A stretch of DNA of 64,000 nt. It comes from Saururus chinensis. Taxonomy: Eukaryota > Streptophyta > Magnoliopsida > Piperales > Saururaceae. The translations under genes were made by a program, and so were the position numbers. Of the stretch, positions 1 to 11,756 are shown piece after piece. How positions within the stretch are numbered: the stretch's first letter is position 1; each line of letters opens with the position of its first letter. The notes beneath the pieces were generated by a model. It saw only the letters and a program-made list of their open reading frames with translations. It made no database searches and had not been told where the DNA came from. The stretch lies in assembly GCA_035235625.1 (NCBI GenBank), contig CP141142.1, positions 17,618,995 to 17,682,994 of the forward strand, read 5' to 3'.

Positions 1-106
1 TAAAGAAATGATTTTCAATATATACATAATTTTTTTGTAACTACTTTTACATTGTAAGAGAGAAATGGTGATAGATGCGCTACGAAAGTAATTGTGCTAT
101 TACATA

Positions 107-619
107 CTAAACAAATTTAATACAAAATTGTCGTACAACATCAAAAACAAAATTACAACTCCGCCAAAGAATCATCAAACTCCTGTCAATTTTCCCACAA
201 AGAATTGTCGCACATATATTTGAACTGACCACCATAGTTATCGCCGATTGCGTGAAATCTTGTTGGAGGACTCCTACGGCCAGCTTCACAACATAGTACA
301 ACAAGAAGACCCCGCTGTTTTCATTCATCTCTTGGTAGGGACATTTTTGTTTCTTCTTTAGTTGCCAGTTTGTCACACCCTTTTATTTCAGGATCTTCTC
401 CATGGCCATGGCAACATGGAGTCTAATCTTGTCCACCTCGGCAAAGTGGTGACTGTGGTTACCGTTTAGTAGATTACACCACCTAAACTGCTTCTCCCTA
501 CAACGGGCAATGAGAAGATAGAAATGGCCAGTGATATAGATCAAAATGAAGACACTCTCGATGTATGGATTCAACCAGCTCATAAAGTTTTTGATGATTT
601 TGGGATGAACCTCTACCAT
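107..619 (-). pseudogene. Ulp1/C48-type cysteine peptidase domain, decayed
   Basis: Two minus-strand frames together look like the catalytic core of Ulp1-family (C48) peptidases as found inside plant DNA transposons. The upstream frame (383-619) holds an aromatic-rich strand ending in ITGHFYLLIA, where the His fits the catalytic position. The downstream frame (107-376) holds PYQEMNENSGVFLLYY, which resembles the Q-x(n)-(D/N)-C-G-V-F motif. The expected catalytic Cys is Ser (AGC, plus-strand 314-316), and a frame change and stop separate the halves. Family members cleave SUMO or ubiquitin-like tags; this copy should be inactive. The assignment rests on motif order only. Confidence 0.5.
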
Positions 620-744
620 GTCAATATGTGTCCCTATGCTGTAGTAGTATTGGATGGCAAATTTCCCAAAGACTTAATTCGAATACACTCCAGGATTCCT
701 CATATTTTGTTCATGAGGTACCTAGCAGAAGACATCTATAACCT

Positions 745-965
745 AATATCACAAAAAATATATAATTGTATTAGTGATAACAAAACAAACGATAAGCCGT
801 GTAAATGAAAACATGATACTCAATTCCATTATTTGTTTAAGAAATGAATATTTTGTCCATTGCGTTATCGATAACACCATTCAGAAATATGAATGTCACG
901 TGAATTCACATATCATGACATTTAAAACACGAAAATTGTATTTTGTTCTATCAATAACATGACCA
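745..965. repeat. Spacer with palindromic TGTTATCGATAACAC-type motifs
   Basis: AT-rich spacer between the peptidase remnant and the next coding remnant. It contains variants such as GTTATCGATAACACC and TATCAATAACATG. The same motif recurs in the spacers at 1840-2060 and 2880-3135 and in the tandem array at 7000-7260, so it belongs to the transposon rather than being a chance palindrome. Confidence 0.45.
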
Positions 966-989
966 AAAAATTAACTTATGCATACCTCA

Positions 990-1610
990 TTTGCTATGCC
1001 CTCTAGAGAAGAAAAGGCACAAAATTGGTATGCAAAAGCGTAGCAATAGGCCATTGCTGGTGTGGGTTATCCATAAACTTCTTGATTGTCTCCTAATCTT
1101 CACTACGTAGAACCTGCATTTGGAATTGGTGATAGAGGTCAAAGTAGTTATCTGGCTCCATTGTGACCTTTTCTTTTTACTTTTGCTCATGCATCTCTGC
1201 ATGCTCTTTGACATCTATTATGCATCTGATGCTCTATAGTAATTCCTTATCAACTAGTTCAGGAGTATCCAATATTGTGGCTGAGCTAGAATGAGAAATT
1301 GACTGCTCAATAGCCAGGGTAGGAGACATTCTAGCATTCTTCTCATCTGAGGCAGAGACAAATGTACTTGGTAGGGACTGCCGCAAATGGAACATCCCTT
1401 GGCCTCACCTCCTTTTGCTCCTTTGGCTTACCGAGCTTCTTGGTCAGGTAGCTGCTAAGGGGCTTTCCACAAATTGGGGCTCGCTCCTCCTTGGTTGAGT
1501 AGATTTTGGTTGCCTCCCCCTTGGCTGCATATATTTTGGCTGCCTCCTTGTTTGCCTCCCTTGGCTGCCTTCGTCGATGGATTTGCCATTGTTTACCTCA
1601 TCCTCATAGG
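990..1610 (-). pseudogene. Coding remnant of the Ulp1-bearing transposon protein
   Basis: On the minus strand about 1375-1560 reads as a charged, Lys/Glu/Ala-rich peptide without stops, including KPLSSYLTKKLGKPKEQKEV. About 990-1250 contains further peptide-like sequence broken by stops. The composition resembles the linker upstream of the peptidase domain in transposon-encoded Ulp1 proteins, but no named domain is recognisable. It is placed in this element because of strand, position and flanking palindromic spacers. Confidence 0.35.
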
Positions 1611-1839
1611 TATGGATGGTAGTAGGGATCCAATGGGGCTAGCATCAAATGCTATTCATTTTTTAATCTTTAGCTTTAGTGGCTACTCCCGGGCTTGCAC
1701 CACTTCCTCATTAGTTTTCTTGAGAAATGACGTGATAATTGTCTGTTCGACCTTGCGATCCCTTTTAATTTTATTTGGGGAGTTAGATTTGATTTCCTAT
1801 TTCTTTGCCAAATTCATGTAACAAGTCATATTTGTATAT

Positions 1840-2060
1840 ATACAAAAATTAGACAACATGTGTTACTAATGACACGACTACTCCAAAAGTTGTTTTGAAG
1901 ATAAGATGATAATACAATAAGTCATGTTATCAATGACACAATATTCCACCTCATGGTTTTCACAATAATACGAAAGGAATATATATCATGTTTTCAATAA
2001 CACGTCTTTCCACTGTAGGTCGTATTCATAACATGATATAATAACTTGGTGATAAAAAAT
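1840..2060. repeat. Palindrome-rich spacer
   Basis: Non-coding AT-rich spacer with several variants of the motif, e.g. TCATGTTATCAATGACAC and TTTTCAATAACACG. It lies between two minus-strand coding remnants and may have been an intron. Confidence 0.4.
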
Positions 2061-2089
2061 AGAGGGAACTACTTACAGAAAATGAAATC

Positions 2090-2870
2090 TTCATCTCCAG
2101 ATTGAGGAAGAGATTTTCTTTTCTCTTCAGGAACAAAATGATGAACATCTTCACTTGATTTTGAAGCTTGAGCTTTCACCCTCACTGACCTCTCTCCTTC
2201 AGTTTTTGGTGGAGGGGGTGCTTCTTGATGTTCTTACAGTTGAGGGACTTTGTGTGTTGGCAAAGTTGGTGCTTCTTGACAAGTTTTCGGTTGTGGAATT
2301 TCTTCATTTGGATGTTACATCTATTTAATTAACCCCGTGGCCACCTCAATCAAGTTTTTAATTCTCTACAAAGCAATTTTTCATAGTTTCAATGCTCCAA
2401 CCCCACTATCCGTACATTGCGGCCTTATCCAATACAACATCAACAATCCCAATCATGACATCTAGAGGCATGACAAAGATCTAAATGATGTTTGTGCCAG
2501 ATGGATGTTGTTATGATGTCTGGTCCTAATGCATTTGAACATACACAATTCTCCTCTATATCGTTGCATGTGTGACCATTTTCTTTGCCTTCACGGCCAT
2601 CCGGTTACCCTCAATCAAGTGGTCCTTTTTAGTAATTAGATTTATTTGTGATACAACTTCGGAATCGACCTTCAACTGCCTAAGCATCTCCTGTACCACT
2701 TCCTAATCCTATGATGAGCCAACCACTTCTTCATCAACTCTTCATCGATCTGGTCATATTTATCATCCTTCTCCACATCTGTTAGCAACTGGGTAAACCT
2801 GGCCACCTCTTGCGCCTCAACTACATAGAGGAGAACTCGGCGCCCATATAGATGTGTGCTCAAAACACCA
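2090..2870 (-). pseudogene. Coding remnants, Pro/Glu-rich linker
   Basis: Minus-strand 2090-2335 reads as a Pro/Lys/Ser-rich peptide (for example EAPPPPKTEGERSVRVKAQA) up to the edge of the palindromic spacer. 2672-2863 is a 63-codon open frame rich in charged residues (TDVEKDDKYDQIDEELMKKW). Stops separate the two. This kind of low-complexity linker fits the middle part of a transposon-encoded Ulp1-type protein. No specific domain is seen. Confidence 0.35.
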
Positions 2871-2879
2871 CATCTATAT

Positions 2880-3135
2880 TAGCAAAACAATCACGTAAAT
2901 AGTTTTCCAATATCATGTAGGTTGTGTAATCGTTAACACACTTATTCAACTAATTGTGTCATTGATTACACCAAATCCTCACATCGTGTAATTAAAGATA
3001 CGCTAACCACAATAGTGTGCTATTGACAACACAATATACCTAAAGTGATAATATCCGATCATGTTGTCAAGTCTACAATTATATAAGTAATCATTTTATT
3101 AATAATACAAAATTTTACTAGTAGCACTAATGAAG
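2880..3135. repeat. Palindrome-rich spacer
   Basis: AT-rich non-coding stretch with repeated variants of the CGTGTTAT/ATAACACG theme, separating minus-strand coding remnants. It has the same motif family as 745-965, 1840-2060 and 7000-7260. Confidence 0.4.
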
Positions 3136-3299
3136 ACACAATGAGAATATCAGTTGTTGTGCAGAGTTTGTCTTCTCTGCTCCTAATATTAAGATAGGTT
3201 GAGGGTGATGTGATTGAGCATGTCATGAACTGTGTCCACCCAATTTATCTCCCCACAACACCAGGTCATCAAGAAAGTCACACAGAGATGGGGAGACGG

Positions 3300-3531
3300 A
3301 TCTGTTACTTTGTGTGAATAATGTGAGGATGTGCAAGATGGCCAAGCATGTTTTCATTAGAGACAACATGCTTGTTTTCTATCACTTCCTTTAAAATTTC
3401 ATCAATGAGAATCTTCTCATGCCGCTTCTGCACGAAGAACCTTTTGAAGAATTGCCCCTTGCCTTGAGTAGCCTTCTTGTCGCCACTGTCCAACTTCAAT
3501 GGTTTCCTTTCACCCTCAAATCCGTGATCAG
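3300..3531 (-). pseudogene. Coding remnant, Lys-rich
   Basis: A 64-codon minus-strand open frame, rich in Lys and Glu, ends close to the left edge of the LTR-like insertion. It looks like the continuation of the Ulp1-type transposon protein, whose more N-terminal part resumes beyond the insertion near 6640. Function cannot be assigned. Confidence 0.3.
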
Positions 3532-5849
3532 TGTGATCTCTACTTTTAAGATCTCTAAACTCTAACCAGTTTAATTAATTTTGTTTCATTGTTATTGTGT
3601 GGTTTAATGTTAAATTTGGCCGATTTTGACTTATTTTCGAATTTAAGGTGGTTAACAATGGTTTTAATCAAAATTCCTTCACTTTGATTGTTTTTATGTA
3701 AATATAATAAGTCAATACAAAGTTTTCTAGAGTTTTTATAATTTTTTACTATTTTTCCCAAAAAGTTAGGGGGTAGGACTCACCATGGGCCCCACATGCA
3801 AAATTAGGATGATAGGTCCCAAATGACCTTAAAAACATCTTATGGCAGTTATTAAATGTTTCAAAATTTATTGCAATCAATTTGGGTATAAAATAAGAAA
3901 CTTTTCCATTTTTAGTGTTAAATTCTATTTATACCTAACCTATTTGTTAGGTCTACCCCAATACCTACTATAAATAGAATGGCAGAACCGCTTTTCCATC
4001 TAGGAAGGGCTGGAATCTAGAGCTTAGGAGGCCCTAATCCCCTTTTATCAAAGAAGGAAAGGTTATTAAGGTAAGATTAGCTTGATTTTTCCATTAATTA
4101 CCTTGGGATTCTCCTAAACTTTCTAAATCTCTTCCTTTACTAAGGTTTAATCTTGATTTCTACCCATAAAGCTACTAATTTTAACATATATTTCAAACCC
4201 TTATGAAAGGATTTTCGATTTTGAACTCAATAAACCCTAGATCTAAAAGTTTTCTAGTGATTTAGGCATTTTTAAATTGGATTTATGCAAGTATTAACAA
4301 AACCCTATTGTGGGTAGGATTTTGAAGGAGTTAGAACATCGATTTCATGTCAAGAAAGTCACTAAAGGTAAGGGATTTCTTCTTAAATAGGTCTGTGATT
4401 TTAGATTTTAAATGTGGTGGAGTTTGATGTGGGTTTAAGCATAATCTTTCTAGTGATTTCTTGGTATTTTTGGTTGTAAGTGGCTAGATTTATTGTTTCC
4501 CAAATATGGATTTCTTAATTATGAAGTTTGGGAGTGAGATTTGATGGTTTAAGATATATATGTGTATTTTCAGTTTTTAATTCGAAAGGAAGAAGATGAA
4601 TCAAAACTTATGTTCTGGCGATTGAATGGCCATGTAGGCCGATTGAACGACCATGAGGTCAATCGAATGGCCAGGCATTCGAACAGCCCTGTAGGGCATT
4701 CAAATGCCAACACATCAGTTTGGTTGTTTTGGTTCTTTTCCACATTTTTATGTTTTTTCTCTTAACTACCATTTTCTATAATTATGATGAGTAATTTGTG
4801 CTAGGATGAGCTACTGGAAGTGCATGAATTTGATGGTTGGAAGCTATGATAAATGTTTAAGTAATATATTAATTACATGTTATTTAGTTAAGCATGTTAT
4901 GATGTTATATTTTGAATCCATGTTGAGTGATTCTTCATATTTTAAATATGATTCCAGCAAGGTTATAACATGAGAATGGATTTGTATGCCTTTACATATA
5001 ATGATTAGATTATGAGTGAATGATGGTGCTATGTTTAGCTTTCAATGTAGTAATGAATATGCCTACTTAAATCTAGCATGAGATTGCGCTTGATTTGAAT
5101 TATCTTTTTAATGGTTTTCACTCATGATTTCAGTAAGGAGCTATGATTAAATGTTGAACAACATGTGCGTAGTATGTTAATGGGATATTTATAATGCATG
5201 TCCATATGCTTAGAATTGAATGTTTATACCATGTACACACACATGTGGGGGTTAATTATGGTTCTTGTCGATACTTATGATTAGAAAAGGTGCATATATG
5301 GCTGATGGGGAATACATTTCATGAATTAGAGTTCATGTAGTCATTTCTCACGTATGCACTATGTTGCATACATCATGAGATGGATTTACGAATGAGATTT
5401 TATCGAGATTAGTTGTGGCTGATCGATTGGATGCAATTGTATGATATTGCTTACAGGGCTTATCGATTCAGTTTTATGTCTGAAAGGACGGGGTTTTATG
5501 TTTAAAAGGATAGGGTTTTATGTCCCTCGAAGATGAGTTTTTCCTCCCCGGGTTGAGAAGAACGACAATGCTATAAGGAGACAAAACTATTGACACCATA
5601 TGGACCCTGAGAATGCAGGCTAATGTAGCTGAGTGCACCGGCTTACTAGGGGGTATTCTTCCCTGTTAGGGAATTTACCCAAATTGAGGAATTCCTTCAG
5701 ACCTTCTAATTGGGGATTGTTTGGAGTGAACAGGGATTGCTTAAGCTTTGGCCAATTAAGTAGGGTTGTTTTATCGACGTGTATGGTGATTGTGTGTTGG
5801 AGATACGTGTCATGCAAGTTGAATGTTATAAAGGAGAATGGGTATGCAT

Positions 5850-5884
<35 letters not shown>

Positions 5885-6634
5885 ATGTTTGAGACACCCT
5901 TCATGCAAGATGGATGTTTGTGTTATAATATGATTATTCATGCTAAGAATTGTATGCTTGAGTTATTTGCATGCAGGATAATTATATGCTTGAGTTATTT
6001 GCATGCAGAATAATTATATATGAGCAAATGTGATTATAATAAGGAAAGTAATCAAAATTGGGATACTATATGATATGTAGATCCGATAGACTATTTTGAT
6101 ATGTCGTGGTTGATTTTTGATTTACCGTTTCTGTATTTAAAACCTTATTGAGTTTATACTCGCCCCGAATTTTTATGTTTTCTATTTTGGGGCTGCATGG
6201 TGAAACATACAATCGATCAGGATTCTCTATATGAGGAATAAATGCTTTGGAGTAGGCGTGGATGCCTTGAGACTCTGCTATATTTTCTGATTTACTCTAC
6301 TTTGGATTTAGAACATTATATATGGTTGAACCTTTTCTACTCTTGTAACCCTTGTGGTGTTAGACCTGTTTATGACTTTCTTATTAGAGCCATATTTGTC
6401 GCCTCAGTATTCTAAGTTGTGGGTTTAGACTTGAGGATTGTTTCTAATTTAAAATCCTTTATTCTTATACTTATTACTCTTGCACAAATATTTAAAGGTG
6501 CGCTACTCTGTATGTGTAATTTACCTGCTAGAGGGGTCAAGTCTTCCAGAATTTAACAATTTGTTGCCCTTGTATTATTCGATCATCCCTTGGACCGGTT
6601 TTAGCTTGGTTCTGGCGAGCACCAGGGCGTGACA
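3532..6634 (+). mobile_element. Solo-LTR-like insertion, about 3.1 kb
   Basis: A long non-coding AT-rich block ends in CAGGGCGTGACA, the terminal signature of several LTRs in this window. It begins near TGTGATCTCTACTTTTAAGATC, which is a degenerate mirror of that end. It separates minus-strand coding remnants of the Ulp1 element on either side. No internal gag-pol is present, so a solo LTR is the simplest reading. I could not find a matching 5-bp target-site duplication (flanks ATCAG and CTATC), so the left boundary is approximate. Confidence 0.45.
5852..5881. repeat. (AT)n microsatellite
   Basis: About 15 uninterrupted AT dinucleotides inside the LTR-like block. Open frames spanning it on both strands are artefacts of the repeat. 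Confidence 0.95.
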
Positions 6635-6950
6635 CTATCTCCATGAGGGATACTATTTAACCTTAGATGTTGAACACCACTTATGAGTCATCCCAGCACT
6701 CACCTATTAGAACGTCCATGAGCGGGCTAGAGATTATGATTTTCTCTCAATCATATACTGGGTAGAACCGAGTTTGCTCCAAAATTGCCTTGCATCTCGG
6801 CCTCAATTCAATGGGGTCTTATGATAGTCAAAGTCCATTAGGGAAACTATTTGTTACCAACCCTAGTCTCCTCCCATAAATTCACTTCTTCTTCTCTTGT
6901 GAGGCCTTCACTAATTCTTCCATTTAATTGTATTGTTGTAGCCTTAGTTT
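6635..6950 (-). pseudogene. Coding remnant upstream of the 3.1-kb insertion
   Basis: Read on the minus strand, this stretch has peptide-like segments interrupted by several stops (starting around MEELVKASQEKK near 6930). It is contiguous in orientation with the remnant at 3300-3531 once the intervening LTR-like block is ignored. This supports the idea that the block inserted into the Ulp1-type gene. Confidence 0.25.
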
Positions 6951-6999
6951 GTAAAAGATAATATATATATATTATATATCATGCTATTAGTTTATTGTT

Positions 7000-7260
7000 A
7001 ACAGGATAGGATGTCTTCCCATACATTATAACACGACTTTCCAATGTCGTATATCATATATCATAATATCATTAACACGATAGGATGCCTTCCCATACAC
7101 CATGACATGACTTTTCAATGTCATATATTGTATATCATATTATTGATAACACGATATGTATGCCTCCCATACACGGTAACATGACTTATCAATGTCATAT
7201 AATGTATATTGTATTATCAATAACATGATATTTTGTGTATCGTATTATTGATAATATAAT
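7000..7260. repeat. 74-bp tandem repeat array
   Basis: Units start at 7000, 7074, 7148 and 7222, an exact 74-bp period with about 3.5 copies. Each unit opens with AACAYGATA, continues through a TCCCATACA block and ends in a TATTRTCAAT/ATTGAT half palindrome. The array uses the same palindromic vocabulary as the spacers further left. It may be a subterminal or intronic array of the transposon. Confidence 0.85.
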
Positions 7261-7369
7261 TATGTATTGTGGGTGTGTATGCAAGTAGTGCCTATTGTGC
7301 ACTCCATAACACGATATATGAACAATCGTGTATTCGAACCTACAAAAAAACTAGAGTTTGAATATTATG

Positions 7370-10300
7370 TGCAACATCCCTAAATTTTTTGCAATTTTTT
7401 CTACTCGTATTTTTTACGGGGAAATTTAACATTTTGGTGTGTTTGTTTTCGTAATGGACCTCAATATTTGTAACTGTAGTCGAGAGTAGTGCTTAGTCGT
7501 AGGTCATGGGCCTCAATGTGCCACAGAAACTTATAGCACAAAAAAAGTAGAGAAAAGAAAGAGAAGTGAAGGAGAGAAAGGAAGAGAATGAAGGAAAAAG
7601 AAGAAAATAAAAAAAAGGGAATAGATTCAACATGGCCCGCCTGATCCCTATGGAGTGGAGGAAAAACCTTTGCCCCCTTTCTTCTATGAGGCCGGATACG
7701 GCACCACCGCTGACTGCCAGCTTGCACCCAGCCAGCCTCGGCTTGGCGTCGCCACCACCGTTGTTTGGCCCCATCGGACATTCACCCCTCTTCCTCACTT
7801 TCTTGTTTTGGTCTTGTGAAGGTGCCCTCATTTTTTGCCTGATCTACCTCAGCCACTGACCGGTTGATGTCTAGCCCACCGCCATGGCTTCCCCCCAGCT
7901 AGGACGACATCTGAGCTCCATAGTCCCTTCTTCACCACCGTCAGGTAAAAATCTGGTTGCCCCTATTTTTTCACCTTTTTTATGTTTTGCGACCTACGAT
8001 AGTGCCACCAGTTGTAAGCCACAACCTGCTGGCCTTTGGCTCTACTTGGCCCTACAGTGGACCCTGGCCGAATTGCCACCTCCCCTGGCCCCCTCTTTCT
8101 GCCATATTTCGATCTAGACCAAATCCCCCCTTGTTCTTTTGTTGGTTTTTTTCATTGCCAGCCGCCAACCATGAATCGATGTTAGGGCTGTCACCACAAG
8201 CCGACGACAACAAGGGGCCACTGTACTCAGCTCTGCCTAGCCTCCATTGCCCTGATTGGTTCCGATTTACTTAATTGGCTGACCCGCACCAGATTGAAGT
8301 TTTCCTTTTTTTCTCTAGAGAAGTCCATTATCGACCACTGGACATTGGACGACACCGAGCAAATGTCCATTTTCTTTCTGCAATCCGACAACTACTAGGT
8401 CTCTGCCGTCCTCCTAATCTGGCCCTAGGCCTGTCCGACCATTTGTAGCCCAACCACAATGTGTTTGCCACCCTACCTGGCAGGCTGTTACCCCCACTAG
8501 ATCGACTGCCTTTCGTTTCTTCTAATCGGCAGTTCTACCACCAACATCATAGGCCAGCGGACAACCATGGATGACAGGTTGACCCAACGACAAAATGATG
8601 TCATCATTATCAGCCTCCTCTACTCCTCTCCTCCGCCTTGCACATCTTCTACCCAAACCAGGCACCCCCAAACTTTGAGGTACATCTCTAATGTTGTCGT
8701 GTGCCCCGCCCTAACACAAGGCCAACCGGTCCACCTTGGCACCATGTTGACTTGGGCTAACTGTCTGACCATCATGTGCTCTCCCTAGGCCTAGCACTTT
8801 TTGCCTAATTCCACCTCTGCACCCCACTTCTCCTTACGTATGACCCATAATTTGCGGGAAAGAGTCCCCGATTTCTAGTCCTTCCAAGGGAAAGAGCAAT
8901 GTCGGCCATTGGCCTTGAGCGAGCAAAGCTTGGCCACTACCACCCCCAGATTCTCCACCCTAGCCTATGCTTGATGCACAAACGCCCACACAATGGTTTT
9001 GGTTGTAGGTGGGAATTGGAGATGTTGCCGCCTTTGTCGGGCACCTACTTTGGGCCTTAATGCCTTCAACTTTTGTTTAGGGGACCACCATTAGCGAACC
9101 CTACCTCTTTAATGCCCGATCACCCCAACCACCTAAAAGACCACCCATTTTAGGGTTTGGCAATGACAACACATGTATATGTTGTTTGATAGCCGATCCT
9201 GCCTACAAGTGGCTCAATCTTGGTCTGCCCAGGCGGAGTCACATCGGGACCCATTGATAATTTTTCCTCCCTTGTGGTTGCACTTTTGCCGCATGTGCTT
9301 GTCGTCATGTAGTGTAGGTTAAAGGCACAACCTTTGAGGTGTTTGATGTTGGTCCGGTACCACTACTAGTCAAATATGACTACTAAAGTCCTTCTCTGTC
9401 TCTACAATGTTCGTGAGTACGCAACCAAGCGCTCCACCTTTTTGTGAGGCTTCATCAATGCAAAATTGCTACTATTGGGTGTGGTTCCACATCTGAGTTT
9501 AGTGTCTTGTGGATGCAAAGTATTTTTCAGAGTTGGCCAACCTCTAATTAGCCACCCCCCAGTATGTGGTCACATTTGCCATTTCTAGTGGCACAACCTT
9601 GAGCCCGGCCGCCTTAGTGTGCCAAATCATTTGCTTCAATGACATTAGCCCTGCCTTGCCAAGATTAATTTTGGCGCTCTAAAATTCCTCAAGACATTAG
9701 CTCTCTTAGTGCAATGCTTTTTATTGCCGACTCTACCATTGATGCTACCACTGTCATGTGCTTGCCATCAAACTCGTGTGGATTACGAGGTAGGAGACAT
9801 TGAACACGTAATTTCATGATAGCATGTTTTGATTATTTAGCAGCATGTTAGGAGTTTGTAACTTAATGCATTGCACGATAAATGTTGATTAAATGAGCAT
9901 GTTTTATGTATGTGAATGATCCATGTGCTAATGAAGATAACGAGTATGATAGTAAGTTGTTGATGAATTATATGTATGTGATTAGAGCGCTTGATAAATC
10001 TTTGTGTGGTCAATGGACATGAGTATGTGCATTTGATTGTAAATTTTTGAAAGGGGTCTTTCATGGACTATGTGAATGATCCATGTGTTGGATGCTAAAA
10101 GATGTAAGAGTGATAGGCAAAGGTCGTACTTGATGAGAATGGAAGATTGGTTTGGATTGAATCAGTTGGTACATTGGAGCAACGAGCAGGAGACTTAGGG
10201 GACTCGTGGATTAAGAAGACTTAAGGTTCATTGCATCTACTGAGGGACTATGAGTTAGTAAGAGTTCATAGCATAATTGTACATACATAATATATGTAAT

Positions 10301-11751
10301 ATGAATTATAACGTAAAAATAATAAGGAATTAGTAAGAGTTCGATGACTAGATTTAGATAGTAGGGGTGTCATTTGAGGAGTTCGAGTAAGATGATTTAG
10401 TTTTCAAGCAGGATGGTGTGGGATGTAAGGTTGTAAGTAGACGATAGTAAGAGTATAATGACATGGACTTTGAGTTTGATAAGTAAGGCTATGCTGAGAT
10501 CTGTAAGACTGTAAGGGTAAGGGTGAGTTATGAGTACGAAATGGATGAATTAAGTGAAGTATGTTACCCTTATAGATTAGAGTGCTTCATAACACACATG
10601 GTTCCAGCTTGGTTGAAGAATGTAAATCTAATGTTTTTCCGGGCATAATTATACATGCATAAGTTCCATGATATGAACTTAAATTATAAGTAACCCTCGA
10701 TAACGTTATGAGTTGAGACTTAGGGTTTTGATAGATTAAGTTTCATGCTTAACTTAGCCGATAAGTAAACGGCTGAGCTTATTTCTATGTCTAGCCATAG
10801 TGTTATCCTGCGGGATTTGGTCTTGGTGCTATATTTTGGCCGAGATGTTTGATGAGAGCGAAATATGTTTTGCCCAAACGTTTGATGCACTATTGAGAGC
10901 GTTGTAAGTTTCTACCTTTTGTGGGCATTGTATGTCTTTTTGCCTATAGATGACACTTTATGTTCTGCCCAAGAGTGGCATTATAAGATTCCTACCGAAT
11001 AGTGGCACTGTAAGATTTTTGCCCTTAGTTGGCAATCTATAGCCCCAGAGAGTGAGCATTTGTGCACTTAGGCAAGTAGTATCATGCATCCATTCTTATG
11101 TATTTGATCATGTGCCCCTATGATTATAGGTGTGCCTTGCGTTCGGAAAAGTCCATGGTGCCTAGTTGCTCCCCGGAGGTTATGGTAGCGCCCCATTAAC
11201 ATTTCTTTCATTTTCAATGCCGGAGTTTATTAATAGTAATGAACTTCAGTTGTCAATAGTATGTGTTCGATTGTGAGAGTAAGTTATATGTATCAGACTC
11301 TAAGTAAGTTGTATGTGTAAGATTCTAAGTGTAAGTGTGAGCTTCTAAGGAAGACAGTAAGAGTAAGCTTCTGAGTACAAGGTTATATGAATAAGATTAT
11401 ATGAGTATGTGTAAGTTATATGAGTAAGCATACGATTGTACAAGTAAGTTGGTAAGACTTTAATTTAGAGTGCAAGTATAAGAGTGTACCGCAAGAGTAA
11501 GCGTAAGAATAAGTGCAAGTTTAGCTAGTGTGATGGATTGTATGTGAGATACTCTGTTTATGTGGTATATATTTCTTGCTTCATGTAAGTTTCTTGAGCG
11601 CATTTATGTATGGACTTATGAAGTTCATTGATTTGTTTCCCCTACTGGTTATGACAATACTCTTTTTTCATATTTTTAGCCCCTTAGTCCCTGTGGTGAA
11701 TTGCTCTTCCTTGATCTCAGTGTGTGGTGGACTCGTAGTGCGGGCGTGACA
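7370..11751 (+). mobile_element. Solo LTR, 4.4 kb, long-LTR family
   Basis: It begins TGCAACATCCCTAAATTTTTTGC and ends GTGCGGGCGTGACA, flanked by TTATG (7365-7369) and TTAGG (11752-11756), a 4/5 target-site duplication. The interior is homologous, in opposite orientation, to the 5,069-bp LTR at 37857-42925: a GC- and CCNCC-rich block (about 7630-8800), the TGCCCAAGAGTGGCA-type stretch at 10850-11040, TAAG-rich repeats at 11260-11520, and the CCCCTACTGG near the end. No gag or pol is present. Its open frames on both strands in the GC-rich block are not convincing genes. Confidence 0.7.
7630..8800. other. GC-rich low-complexity block inside the 4.4-kb LTR
   Basis: A stretch with much higher GC and CC-rich codon-like runs than its surroundings. 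It gives open frames of 60-112 codons in several frames on both strands. The same block, richer still, sits at the matching place in the 5-kb LTR copy (40860-42640). Frames are Pro/Ser/Leu-rich and overlap one another, so I read it as LTR leader-like sequence. Confidence 0.5.
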
Positions 11752-11756
11752 TTAGG

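Larger units (their letters stand above)
1..7369 (-). mobile_element. Degenerate DNA transposon carrying a Ulp1-like gene (split)
   Basis: Protein-like stretches on the minus strand (about 107-619, 990-1610, 2090-2335, 2640-2870, 3300-3530 and 6640-6950) alternate with AT-rich spacers that repeat variants of a palindrome of the type TGTTATYRATAACAC. A C48/Ulp1-type peptidase domain at the downstream end of a transposon gene is known from plant CACTA and Mutator-like elements, so I infer one of these. No terminal inverted repeat is visible: the left end lies outside the window and the right end was probably disrupted by the long LTR at 7370. A solo-LTR-like insertion splits it at 3532-6634. 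The superfamily is not settled. Confidence 0.42.

Noticed and set aside
5852..5881. Open frames with Tyr-Ile repeats across the AT microsatellite
   Set aside because: Pure artefact of the dinucleotide repeat.
3527..6639. Target-site duplication for the 3.1-kb LTR-like block
   Set aside because: The flanks ATCAG and CTATC do not match, and shifting the left boundary by a few bases did not help.
7345..7360. CCTACAAAAAAACTAG as a CACTA-type terminus
   Set aside because: The CACTA pentamer is not preserved, no matching inverted end was found, and the neighbouring LTR boundary confuses the context.
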